From: an uncultured Lachnospiraceae bacterium
GTDB taxonomy: Bacteria; Bacillota; Clostridia; Lachnospirales; Lachnospiraceae
DNA length: 37,061 bases
Assembly (NCBI GenBank): GCA_946624935.1
Contig: CAMOSN010000009.1
Coordinates: 1 to 37,061, forward strand
Reading direction: 5' to 3'
The translations under genes and the position numbers were made by a program. The notes under the pieces are model-generated. The model had not been told where the DNA came from. It did not search any database and saw nothing but the letters and a program-made list of their open reading frames with translations. The stretch's first letter is position 1, and every line of letters begins with the position of its first letter. Below, in pieces: positions 8,069-15,701 of the stretch.

Positions 8069-8590
8069 ATGGCTCAGAACCCGATCGTAACGATTACAAT
8101 GGAAAATGGCGACATTATGAAAGCGGAGCTCTATCCGCAGATCGCACCGAATACTGTCAACAACTTTATCTCCCTGGTGCAGGCCGGCTTTTACAATGGC
8201 CTCATCTTCCACCGCGTGATCCGCGGCTTCATGATCCAGGGCGGCTGCCCCAAGGGTACCGGCACCGGCGGCCCGGGCTATTCCATCCGCGGTGAATTCT
8301 CCCGCAACGGCTTTGCCAATGACCTGGCGCACACCGAGGGCGTGCTCTCCATGGCCAGAGCCATGCATCCCGATTCCGCAGGCTCCCAGTTCTTCATCAT
8401 GCACAAGACCTCTCCGCATCTGGACGGTCAGTATGCCGCCTTCGGAAAGATCACGGAGGGCATGGATGTCGTCAACCGTATCGCAGAGGAAGCCACCGAC
8501 TTCCGTGACCGCCCGCTGAAGGATCAGCGGATCGCTTCCATGACCGTGGAGACCTTCGGCGTGGAGTACCCGGCGCCCGAGAAGTGCTGA
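8069..8590 (+). CDS. Cyclophilin-type peptidyl-prolyl cis-trans isomerase
   Basis: A 173-residue cytoplasmic cyclophilin, single domain and of the usual bacterial length. It carries the family signature: FHRVIRGFMIQGGCPKGTGTGGPGY with the catalytic Arg (FHRV), then GVLSMARA, AGSQFFIMH and LDGQYAAFGKI. It speeds the isomerisation of Xaa-Pro bonds during protein folding. ATG 8069 is preferred because AGAAAGGCGG precedes it and the family core begins at once; the open frame runs further up only by chance. It has its own promoter and is followed 3 nt after the stop by a hairpin that belongs to the compound element at 8594-8821. Confidence 0.93.
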   Translation: MAQNPIVTITMENGDIMKAELYPQIAPNTVNNFISLVQAGFYNGLIFHRVIRGFMIQGGCPKGTGTGGPGYSIRGEFSRNGFANDLAHTEGVLSMARAMHPDSAGSQFFIMHKTSPHLDGQYAAFGKITEGMDVVNRIAEEATDFRDRPLKDQRIASMTVETFGVEYPAPEKC

Positions 8591-8593
8591 ATC

Positions 8594-8821
8594 TCAAACA
8601 GGGGACGGTTCTCTGTTTGAAATCCTCTGCCTCTACCCAATAAAAATGCCGGAGAAACAAGAATGACAAAACGTCCCCCGGAGAACAGCCAGGTTTTCAA
8701 TGCCTGGCGGTCTCTCCGGGGGACATTCTGCCGTTCACTGTCTCTCCGGCATTTCATTCTTTTAAGAAGTACAGGTAATCAGAAGCAGAGGTACTCAAAC
8801 AGAGAACCGTCCCCTGTTTGA
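8594..8821. mobile_element. REPIN/MITE-like compound palindrome (228 bp)
   Basis: The two ends (8594-8620 and 8795-8821) are perfect inverted copies of each other, 27 bp long. Each end also folds on itself: TCAAACAG/CTGTTTGA around GGGACGGTTCT. Inside lie further perfect pairs: AAATGCCGGAGA with TCTCCGGCATTT (8644-8655, 8743-8754), GTCCCCCGGAGA with TCTCCGGGGGAC (8673-8684, 8713-8724) and GCCAGG with CCTGGC (8688-8693, 8703-8708). The element has no coding capacity and sits exactly between two convergent genes, 3 nt from each stop codon, so it may also terminate both. The architecture is that of a REP doublet or miniature transposable element; the mobilising enzyme is not in the window. Confidence 0.65.
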
Positions 8822-8824
8822 CAA

Positions 8825-10090
8825 TTATACCATGGGCTTCGCATGCTCAAGCAGGTATTTCTCCGCTTCGCCGTTCCACAGTCCCTTGTGGGCCTTGCAC
8901 AGGCGGTCGAGCTCGGCGAACATCGGATCGGTCTTTCCAAGCTCCTCGAAGTCGTCGATGGCGGTCAGCGGCAGATCGATGTGGTTGTAGATCAGCTTCT
9001 TGCCGCCGGGGATCTTCGGCAGGTTCATGACGGTGTCAACGGTTGCGTTGAGGCCGCCGATGTGGGTGACCATGGCGCTGGGATCGATGATGCCTTCGTT
9101 CATCATCTGGATGGCTTCCTTCATGTCATCGGTATTTCCGCCGGAGGTGCCTACCACATGGGTGTAGAGATAATGGACGTTGTACCAGTTGAACTCAGCC
9201 TTGAACTGTGTATCCATCGGACCTGCAAAGAAGTTCAGGCATCCGTCATAGCCCAGGATATCGCCGGCCTGCTCCACGACCGCACGCACCGGTGCAAAGC
9301 AGATCACGTCGTCGTATCCGGTGCCGCCGGTCAGGCTGCGCAGATACTCGGTCGCATTTTCCATGCGGGTGTTCACATAATGCAGCTCGATGCCGTCTTT
9401 GGCAGCGTCTTCCACGCTGTAAATGGAAGCTGCTCTTTCCAGACGCGCATCATCAATATCGGTCACCACCAGAAGGGACGGACGGCGATCCTTGTTGTGC
9501 AGCGCATAGTCGATGGCGCCAAGTCCCATCGGTCCTACCGATGCCAGCAGTGCCATCTTTCCGCCGTCTTTGATTCCCATCTCATGCACATAGCTGCCGG
9601 CCTTGGTGTGGTACATGGCATGATAGGTGCCGACGATACAGCTCATGGGCTCAGACAGGGAGCCGTAGAAATAGGTATCGGAATTGTAGGGCAGCAGGCA
9701 GTCCATCAGAAGAGTCTCGATGGGGATGTTCGCATACAGCGAAGATCCGCCGCAGTACTTATAGGAATATCCCGGCGCTTCCTGGGATCCCTTGTAGAAA
9801 TGTGCCGGCTGAATGGAAAAATGATCGCCGACTTTATATTTGTCTTTCCAGTTCTCGCCTACTGCGATGATCTCACCGCAGAATTCATGTCCGACGATCG
9901 TCGGGTTCGTTGCGACATCATTCGGTACACGCTTATGCGCTGCGCCTTCCTGCAGTGCCTTGTAGGTGGACATGCACACGCTGTCGGAAACGACCTTTAC
10001 CTGCACGTCATCTGGTCCTACCTCGGGAAGATCAAACTCCTCCAGACGCACATCGTTCTTTCCGTACAGCCTCACAGCCTTTGTTTTCAT
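8825..10090 (-). CDS. sorE: SorE-type L-sorbose-1-phosphate reductase (Zn dehydrogenase)
   Basis: A 421-residue medium-chain zinc dehydrogenase. C39 (DSVCMSTYK), H68-E69 (VGHEFCGEI) provide catalytic zinc ligands, and a nucleotide-binding stretch LASVGPMGLGAIDYAL follows. The four-Cys structural zinc loop of ordinary alcohol dehydrogenases is absent. Blocks such as VPNDVAT, LNFFAGP, VGTSGGNTDDM and a C-terminal WNGEAEKYLL match what I recall of SorE, which reduces L-sorbose 1-phosphate to D-glucitol 6-phosphate with NAD(P)H. The stereochemistry of the true substrate cannot be read from sequence. It is the last gene of the SDR-PHP-SorE operon, 48 nt after the PHP gene. Ending in the REPIN-like element. 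Confidence 0.82.
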   Translation of the reverse strand: MKTKAVRLYGKNDVRLEEFDLPEVGPDDVQVKVVSDSVCMSTYKALQEGAAHKRVPNDVATNPTIVGHEFCGEIIAVGENWKDKYKVGDHFSIQPAHFYKGSQEAPGYSYKYCGGSSLYANIPIETLLMDCLLPYNSDTYFYGSLSEPMSCIVGTYHAMYHTKAGSYVHEMGIKDGGKMALLASVGPMGLGAIDYALHNKDRRPSLLVVTDIDDARLERAASIYSVEDAAKDGIELHYVNTRMENATEYLRSLTGGTGYDDVICFAPVRAVVEQAGDILGYDGCLNFFAGPMDTQFKAEFNWYNVHYLYTHVVGTSGGNTDDMKEAIQMMNEGIIDPSAMVTHIGGLNATVDTVMNLPKIPGGKKLIYNHIDLPLTAIDDFEELGKTDPMFAELDRLCKAHKGLWNGEAEKYLLEHAKPMV

Positions 10091-10138
10091 AGGGCAACTT
10101 CCTCCATTCTTATTGTATACTCTGTCATATGCTCCGCT

Positions 10139-11299
10139 TTACGCCTGCGCGCCTTTTTCATGCTCGATCAGCTTCCAGGTCGCTTCGATCAGATTGGCGA
10201 ACATGGGGTTCTCCATGGCTTTGATCACAAAACCCTGGCGCGGGGAATTGATATCCTCGCCGGACACCTCAAACATTCCGTACTGTCTGCACAGTCCGCG
10301 AAGGCGTTCCAGCTGCTGCGGCGTGTTCCTGGTGGGCATATAGGTGATGCAGGAAACGCCCGCATCCTTCAGGCACTCGAACACATCCTCCAGATAATCG
10401 TCCTCAAACTTCTGGGCCTTCTTGTCGCCGGTGACGCTGTCGCCTACGTCGCCGAGGTACGCATAGCACAGATAGGCATCGATCTCTTTGCAGAGAGCCA
10501 CCATCTGGTCCAGCTTCGGGCACTCTTCGTCTGCATCGATGAAGATCTTCGGCACGAATGCGCTCTTGAGGATTCCAAGCAGATCGTATTCATAGAACGG
10601 ATACTCCAGATCCGTCATCTGATCCTTCTGCTTTGCGGAAAGATTCACGCCCATGCTCTCGAGCTTGTGCAGCATTCCCTCGCCTTTTCCGACCTGTGCG
10701 ACCAGCTTTTTCGCCAGTGCATACATCAGATGGCGCTCCGTCACGGAACCGCCGTCCGCCCACATGGACACCGGAAGCACGTCCTTCTCAAAATCCAGTT
10801 CCACGCCGGCCACCTCACAGATCTTTTCGGTCATGGCCTTGTTGCGGCGGTTTCTCGCCTCCCGGTACGGGGCGAAGAATTCCATGAGCCGGTCGATCTG
10901 ATCATGCGGAACGGCCTGAATGGTCATATAGCTCACGCCCACCTGATCGGGATTGTTGGTCCTGCGTCCCTCCAGAGAGGTCCCCTTCATGGACACCCGG
11001 CACTCCATCCCGATGGTCACCGGCATGCCGATGATCTTTGCCGCCTCGAGAAATTCTCTGGCGCCGGCGATTGTGTCATGATCAATGATCCCCGCCGTGC
11101 AAAGCCCCTCCATGCGCGCTGCGTACACCGCTGCCGTCGGAGAATAGGGTGAGAATGAGTAGGTAGTGTGAATGTGGTTGTTGATATACTGCGGAACCTC
11201 AGGCGGAAACGTCGTCTGCGCTGCGATGCGCTTCAGATTTTCCAGCCGTTCTTCCTTTGTCGGAGCATTCAGCTGCTCCAGTACTGCCATGTCGATCAT
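10139..11299 (-). CDS. PHP-domain metal-dependent phosphoesterase-like protein
   Basis: A 386-residue protein with the PHP metal-site motifs: N-H42-I-H44, IID73-H74-D75, GME99, a GDVGDS stretch near residue 280 and SGED-N near 355. PHP proteins hydrolyse phosphate esters with a two- or three-metal centre. This subtype, lying beside a SorE-like reductase and an SDR, is of unknown substrate; a sugar-phosphate phosphatase or editing enzyme is possible. GGAGGA lies 10 nt before the ATG at 11299 (an in-frame ATG 9 nt later is too far from it). The gene follows the SDR stop codon by 16 nt and precedes the SorE-like gene by 48 nt, so the three are one transcript. Confidence 0.8.
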   Translation of the reverse strand: MIDMAVLEQLNAPTKEERLENLKRIAAQTTFPPEVPQYINNHIHTTYSFSPYSPTAAVYAARMEGLCTAGIIDHDTIAGAREFLEAAKIIGMPVTIGMECRVSMKGTSLEGRRTNNPDQVGVSYMTIQAVPHDQIDRLMEFFAPYREARNRRNKAMTEKICEVAGVELDFEKDVLPVSMWADGGSVTERHLMYALAKKLVAQVGKGEGMLHKLESMGVNLSAKQKDQMTDLEYPFYEYDLLGILKSAFVPKIFIDADEECPKLDQMVALCKEIDAYLCYAYLGDVGDSVTGDKKAQKFEDDYLEDVFECLKDAGVSCITYMPTRNTPQQLERLRGLCRQYGMFEVSGEDINSPRQGFVIKAMENPMFANLIEATWKLIEHEKGAQA

Positions 11300-11315
11300 A
11301 ATCAGGCTTTCCTCC

Positions 11316-12194
11316 TCAATTCAGCATCACCTGTCCGCCGGTCACCGGGATCGCCTGACCGGTCTCATACTGCTGTTCCACGCAGTACATCACGGCACGG
11401 GCAACGTCGAGCGGCAGGCAGCCGCGGTTCATCGGAACCTTGGACTCATAATATCTGCGAACATCCTCCACCGTCTTGGCGCCAGCCACCTTGCCGGCTG
11501 CGAGATACTGTACGAACAGTCCTCTCTCCGGGTCGCTCCAGAGCGGTCCGTCCAGATAGTTGCCCGGGCAGATCGCATTGACCTTGATGTTGTAGGCGCA
11601 AAGCTCCAGTGCGAAGCTCTGTACAAGACCGATGGAACCGAACTTGGAACCTGCATAGGCAAAGTTGTTCTTAGAGCCCTCAAGACCAGACTTGGAGGAC
11701 ATGGCGATGATATCGAAGGTCTTCTCCGGATCCGCCTCATGCTCTGCTTCCATGATGATCGCAGCATATTTGCAGCACAGGAACAGACCGGTATAGTTGA
11801 TGGAGGTCACAAAATCCATATCCTTCTTCTCAAAGGTCGCAAGGCCGCCGGCACGCACCACGCCTGCATTTGCCATCATGATATCGAGACCGCCGAATTT
11901 CTCCACCGTCTGCTGTACCATGGATGCGACACTTTCCTCATCGGATACATTCACAGCGATCGCACAGGCACGCTCGCCCATCTGCTGGGCAACCTCCTGA
12001 GCCAGCGGGAAATTCATATCCGCGATCACGACGGTCGCGCCTTCCTTATAGAGTTCCTCTGCGATGCCCTTGCCGAAGCCCTGCGCCGCGCCGGTCACGA
12101 TCGTGATCTTTCCGGCCAGACGTCCCTGTCCCGCCGGGCGCTCGTGAATCTTTTCCTTTGCGATCTCCTGCCATTTTGTCATATCTACGCTCAT
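11316..12194 (-). CDS. SDR dehydrogenase, sorbitol-6-phosphate dehydrogenase-like
   Basis: A 292-residue short-chain dehydrogenase. TGAAQGFG (34-41) binds the cofactor and D59 at the end of strand 2 favours NAD(H). NAG is at 109-111, the catalytic Ser at about 166-167, and Y180-x3-K184 (YAGSK). About 25 residues precede the Rossmann fold. The C-terminal part with PMNRGCLPLDVARAVMYCVEQ resembles polyol-phosphate dehydrogenases and the dehydrogenase half of fused aldolase/dehydrogenases. Paired with the SorE-like gene it would oxidise the polyol phosphate back to a ketose phosphate. GGGAG stands 7-8 nt before ATG 12194; a second in-frame ATG four codons later is possible. First gene of its operon. 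Confidence 0.82.
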   Translation of the reverse strand: MSVDMTKWQEIAKEKIHERPAGQGRLAGKITIVTGAAQGFGKGIAEELYKEGATVVIADMNFPLAQEVAQQMGERACAIAVNVSDEESVASMVQQTVEKFGGLDIMMANAGVVRAGGLATFEKKDMDFVTSINYTGLFLCCKYAAIIMEAEHEADPEKTFDIIAMSSKSGLEGSKNNFAYAGSKFGSIGLVQSFALELCAYNIKVNAICPGNYLDGPLWSDPERGLFVQYLAAGKVAGAKTVEDVRRYYESKVPMNRGCLPLDVARAVMYCVEQQYETGQAIPVTGGQVMLN

Positions 12195-12270
12195 GCTCTT
12201 TCTCCCTTCTGTCATGTTCTTACAGTCTCTGTGAAATACTGTGATAAGTTGTTTCTAATCTCTGTTCTCT

Positions 12271-12303
12271 ATTATACATAAACCTGTTTGAAATACAAAC
12301 AGG
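12271..12303 (-). promoter_or_regulatory. Promoter with palindromic operator for the SDR operon
   Basis: On the minus strand a perfect TATAAT (12271-12276) lies 17 nt from TTTGTA (12294-12299). A perfect palindrome CCTGTTTG-N5-CAAACAGG (12283-12290, 12296-12303) covers the -35 region and spacer. Because it lies upstream of the start of transcription it should act as DNA, for a repressor or activator, not as an RNA hairpin. Confidence 0.65.
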
Positions 12304-12344
12304 GAACTTTCGCCTTTATAGAAGTATTTCCATCTGCATTTTCC

Positions 12345-12413
12345 ATCTGCTTCGGCAGATACTCATGTAGATCGCGATCTCCGATCGCGCGCAAGCGGGA
12401 GCACGAAGTGCTC
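12345..12413. repeat. Cluster of short hairpins in the operon gap
   Basis: The gap between the SDR operon promoter and the terminator of the transporter operon (12304-12480) has no gene but holds perfect stems: ATCTGC-TTCG-GCAGAT (12345-12360), CGCGATC-TCC-GATCGCG (12373-12389) and GAGCAC-GAA-GTGCTC (12399-12413). It resembles the block at 2101-2260 in style. Probably a structured intergenic repeat. Confidence 0.45.
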
Positions 12414-12483
12414 TTCCTCTCCGCGGGCTGCACATCCCCGGAGGGTCCTTCTCAAAAAAATTCTTCGGAAGCTATGAGACAGG

Positions 12484-12508
12484 AAAAGGGGAGCCGCATG
12501 TGCTCCCC
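12484..12508 (-). terminator. Terminator of the transporter operon
   Basis: GGGGAGC (12488-12494) and GCTCCCC (12502-12508) form a hairpin with a 7-nt loop; on the minus strand it is followed by TTTTCC. It lies 56 nt beyond the stop codon of the binding-protein gene. Confidence 0.75.
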
Positions 12509-12563
12509 TCTCCTCCGAAGTCATGCACAGATGCTTATGTTTCTGTACAGTACCATTTTCAAA

Positions 12564-13586
12564 TTAGTACAGCTTCGCCATCTCTTCGATGTTCTCTTCG
12601 TTGAATTCCAGCGGAAGGCCAAGAACGACCTCTGTGCCGCCGTCATCTGCTTCGGTAATGGTGTATTCGCCAAGGTCGCCAGCGGTGAAGGTCTCATCCA
12701 GAGCGCCGGTGATGTCGCCGTTAACCAGAGCGATCGTGGTCAGAGCAGACAGTTTTCCAAGGCCCTGCATATCCCACAGATAGAAGTACGGGCAGCTGTG
12801 TGCATCGTCAGCGCCGGTGTATTCTTTCATCTCAGACGGAAGTCCAAGACCGGTCAGCTTCACTGCGGAACCGGAATCCTGCAGAAGCTTCGCAGCTGCA
12901 GCGATACCAACGGTCGTCGGAGCGCAGATGACTTTCAGATCCGGATAGTTGTCCAGAAGAGCCTGCGTCTGATCGGTGGATTTCTGCGGTTCGTCATCGC
13001 CGTAAGCGATCGGAACTTCTTCGAGGTTCGCATACTTCTCATCGTTTGCTGCAAGATCTTCCATAACAGCGATCCATGCGTTCTGGTTTGCTGCCTGGGA
13101 AGTAGCAGAAAGGATTGCCCACTGGCCTTCGCCGCCTGCCAGATCGCAGACTGCATCCATCAGTGCCTGACCAACTGCCTTGGTACCAGCCTGGTTGATG
13201 AAGATCTGACGGCTGTCCGGGTTCGGAGCGGAGTCAAACGAAGAAACCTTGATGCCTGCATCCATAGCCTCTTCCAGCTTCGCCTGCAGAGCGTTCACAT
13301 CGTTTGCGGAGATGCAGATCGCATCCGGAGCCTGGGAGATCAGGTTGTCCAGAACCTTGATCTGTGCGTCAGCGGTAGCTGCTTCCGGATAAACAACGTC
13401 AACGGTAGCTCCCTCAGCCTCTGCAGCCTCAACGAAAGAGCTGGCAGCGATCTCGAAGAAAGCGTTGCCGGCGCTCTTGCCTACCAGAGCGATCTTCATT
13501 CCGTCAGCGGAACCTGCGAATGCGGTAGCCGCGGTGCCAAGAACCATAAGTCCTGCAACAGCTGCTCCAATGAGTGTTTTTTTCAT
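12564..13586 (-). CDS. Sugar ABC transporter substrate-binding protein (CUT2)
   Basis: A 340-residue periplasmic-binding-protein type I (Peripla_BP_4, RhaS/RbsB class). The start at 13586 has a strong AAGGAGGAG; the frame is open 48 nt further up by chance. Residues 1-25 form a Sec signal peptide, with charged MKK, a hydrophobic core and ATAFAG before SADGMKIALVGKS. There is no lipobox Cys, which is unusual for a binding protein of a Gram-positive cell, where such proteins are normally lipid-anchored. The ligand lobes follow with DSAPNPDSRQIFINQAG and GLGLPSEMKEYTGADDAHSCPYF. The ligand is probably a ketose or deoxyhexose, inferred from the kinase and mutarotase genes upstream. It is the last gene of the operon, not the first, and has its own stem-loop upstream. 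Confidence 0.88.
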   Translation of the reverse strand: MKKTLIGAAVAGLMVLGTAATAFAGSADGMKIALVGKSAGNAFFEIAASSFVEAAEAEGATVDVVYPEAATADAQIKVLDNLISQAPDAICISANDVNALQAKLEEAMDAGIKVSSFDSAPNPDSRQIFINQAGTKAVGQALMDAVCDLAGGEGQWAILSATSQAANQNAWIAVMEDLAANDEKYANLEEVPIAYGDDEPQKSTDQTQALLDNYPDLKVICAPTTVGIAAAAKLLQDSGSAVKLTGLGLPSEMKEYTGADDAHSCPYFYLWDMQGLGKLSALTTIALVNGDITGALDETFTAGDLGEYTITEADDGGTEVVLGLPLEFNEENIEEMAKLY

Positions 13587-13617
13587 GGTGTCTCCTCCTT
13601 TTGAAAAAAATGTTTCT

Positions 13618-13655
13618 ATTTCATGCCGCTCCATGCGGCTTGAAATCTGATTATA
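13618..13655 (-). promoter_or_regulatory. Stem-loop and possible internal promoter before the binding-protein gene
   Basis: ATTTCA-n-GCCGC and GCGGC-n-TGAAAT (13618-13646) form an interrupted but perfect 11-bp stem, followed on the minus strand by a run of eight T. This could be an attenuator or a processing/stabilising structure between the permease and binding-protein genes. A perfect TATAAT (13650-13655) lies just upstream, without a recognisable -35 box. Either would let the binding protein be made in excess over the membrane parts. Confidence 0.5.
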
Positions 13656-13689
13656 ATGCCCGTTTACGATACACAGGGGCGTCTTTCGA

Positions 13690-14703
13690 TCAGGACTTTT
13701 TAACAGCCCTGCGAAGGCTTCCGATAATATTGGGAAGCGCTACCGCCGCCACCAGCAGTGCGCCGACGATCAGCAGCACCACCTGTGCATGTACGTTCTT
13801 CTGTCCCAGACCGACTCTCAGGCACACGATCGCGAACGCGGACAGGATGCCGCCGGCCAGATTGCCCTTGCCGCCGGTGGAGGAAATTCCTCCGAATACC
13901 GCCATTGCGATGGCGTCCATCTCATAGCCGTTGCCGGTGGTCGTATTCGCTCCGTAGGAGCTGGATACGTAGAACAGCGCGCAGATCGCTGCTGCTGTTC
14001 CCATCATCGTGTAGATGATGAAGCGGATCTTCTGCACATGGATCCCGGAATAGTGCGCCGCCAGGCGGTTGGTGCCGATGGCGTACACCCTGCGTCCGAA
14101 GGTGCTCTTTCCCAGAACGATCGCGAAAATGATGCCGACGATCAGCACCAGGAACAGGATGATCGGAACCTTTCCGAAGCCCAGATTGACCTTGGTCGAA
14201 AGAAGCTTGAAGCCCTGGGTGTTGGATGCGGAGATCGAACCGCCGCTGCCAAGAACGATCTCGGCGATCCCGCGGAAGATGATCTGCGTTGCCAGGGTGA
14301 CGATCATGGGCGGCAGCTCCGTGAAGATAGTCAGGATCAGTGCGTTCAAAGCTCCGCACAGCGTACCGGTGACCAGGGTAGCCAGGATCACGACGATGAA
14401 CGGAGCGCCGGCGTTGCACACGATACAGGAAACCGTCGCGCACAGACACACGGTCGCGCCGACCGAGATATCGATCTCACCCAGCACCAGGATATAGGCC
14501 ATGATGATCATCAGGAACATCTCCGCCAGATAGTAGGGCATCTGACGAAGCAGGTTGGCCACGTTGTATACATCGGAGAAGAACGCACAGAAGATGTTCA
14601 CTCCGATCAGAACCAGCACCAGGATGCCTTCCCAGGAAAGGATCATGCGCTTTGCTGAGGATTCAGGGACATTGTTAATTGTTCTTCCGGATTTTCCAGC
14701 CAT
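13690..14703 (-). CDS. CUT2 sugar ABC transporter permease 1
   Basis: A 337-residue integral membrane protein of the BPD_transp_2 (RbsC/RhaP/RhaQ) family with about eight to ten hydrophobic segments. Typical sequence includes VLGEIDISVGATVCL, TELPPMIVTLATQIIFRGIAE, the cytoplasmic coupling segment STFGRRVYAIGTNRLAAHYSGI and VFGGISSTGGKGNLAGGILSAF. It starts at ATG 14703, two nt after the stop of the preceding permease, with GGGAG 8 nt upstream. With the second permease it forms the membrane channel of the sugar importer. Confidence 0.92.
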   Translation of the reverse strand: MAGKSGRTINNVPESSAKRMILSWEGILVLVLIGVNIFCAFFSDVYNVANLLRQMPYYLAEMFLMIIMAYILVLGEIDISVGATVCLCATVSCIVCNAGAPFIVVILATLVTGTLCGALNALILTIFTELPPMIVTLATQIIFRGIAEIVLGSGGSISASNTQGFKLLSTKVNLGFGKVPIILFLVLIVGIIFAIVLGKSTFGRRVYAIGTNRLAAHYSGIHVQKIRFIIYTMMGTAAAICALFYVSSSYGANTTTGNGYEMDAIAMAVFGGISSTGGKGNLAGGILSAFAIVCLRVGLGQKNVHAQVVLLIVGALLVAAVALPNIIGSLRRAVKKS

Positions 14704-14705
14704 AC

Positions 14706-15701
14706 TCACATCTCCCTTCTGCTCAGTGCATTGCGGTCCGCAACTCTCTGCAGGACTGCGTTCACGACCACGACCACAAGGATCAGCACACCCTTGATGG
14801 TGTTCTGCCACAGCGCGTCGATGTGCAGCAGCGGCAGCGCCTTCGGGATCATTGCCATGATGAAGGAGCCCAGCAGCACGCCGATCACGGTGCCGCGGCC
14901 GCCGCTCATGCTTACGCCGCCGATTACGCAGGCCGCGATGATGTCCATGGCGCCGGTGGTCTCATTCATGTTCGGCTGTGCGGAGGCGTAGGTCGCCACG
15001 TACAGCGCGCCGCTCAGGCCTGAGAGTACGCCCATGACGGTGTAGACCAGCAGCTTGATGTTGCGCACGTTGATGCCGGATACCTGCGCGGCCTCCGGAT
15101 TGCTGCCCACGGCGTAGATCTTGCGCCCCAGGCGGAACCATTTCATAAAGATAAAGAAGATCACGTAGGCGATGATGATCACCCACACCAGATTATTCAG
15201 TCCGAGCAGGGAACCGGTACCGAAATTCGGGAAATCTCCGAGCACGTTCGCACCTGCCCACTCGCCGCCGAAGGACACCAGATAGCCCAGCGCTCTCCAG
15301 ATGTACATAAAGCCCATCGTCGCGATGATCGGCGGCACATCCGCGCGGGAAATGATCAGGCCGACCACAAATCCGCAGGCCGTGCCGATCGCGGTGGCGA
15401 TCAGGAATGCCAGGATCGTGCTGGTCAGTCCGCCGTATTTGAACAGCATGCCGATAGACATGGCCGAGAGCGCCAGCGCCGACATACAGGAAATATCGAT
15501 GCCGCCCACCAGCATGACGCACAGCATGCCCAGCGCCATGACCATGGTCACCGCGTTATTCTTCATCATGTCCGAGATGGCCTTGAAGGAGAAAAACGCC
15601 GGGTTGATCGCGGAAACGATCAGGAACATGGCGATCACGATCACCAGAAGCAGGAACTCACGGGAGCCCAGCAGTTTTTTCAGTGTGGATTTCTGTTTCA
15701 T
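14706..15701 (-). CDS. CUT2 sugar ABC transporter permease 2
   Basis: A 331-residue permease of the same family. It has a short charged N-terminus (MKQKSTLKKLLGSREF), then hydrophobic segments with MLVGGIDISCMSALALSAM, ADVPPIIATMGFMYIWRALGYLVSF, the coupling stretch RLGRKIYAVGSNPEAAQVSGIN and VIGGVSMSGGRGTVIGVLLGSF. Its start codon overlaps the ATPase stop codon by four bases (ATGA), which points to translational coupling. It pairs with permease 1 in a heterodimeric channel. Confidence 0.92.
   Translation of the reverse strand: MKQKSTLKKLLGSREFLLLVIVIAMFLIVSAINPAFFSFKAISDMMKNNAVTMVMALGMLCVMLVGGIDISCMSALALSAMSIGMLFKYGGLTSTILAFLIATAIGTACGFVVGLIISRADVPPIIATMGFMYIWRALGYLVSFGGEWAGANVLGDFPNFGTGSLLGLNNLVWVIIIAYVIFFIFMKWFRLGRKIYAVGSNPEAAQVSGINVRNIKLLVYTVMGVLSGLSGALYVATYASAQPNMNETTGAMDIIAACVIGGVSMSGGRGTVIGVLLGSFIMAMIPKALPLLHIDALWQNTIKGVLILVVVVVNAVLQRVADRNALSRREM

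Noticed and set aside
8843..11152. A 769-codon open frame on the plus strand
   Set aside because: It is antisense to the SorE-like and PHP genes in the high-GC third-position frame, has no domain or ribosome site, and the minus-strand genes are well conserved.
11172..13604. Two long plus-strand open frames (369 and 438 codons)
   Set aside because: They run antisense through the SDR gene and the binding-protein gene and across the gap; no family features.
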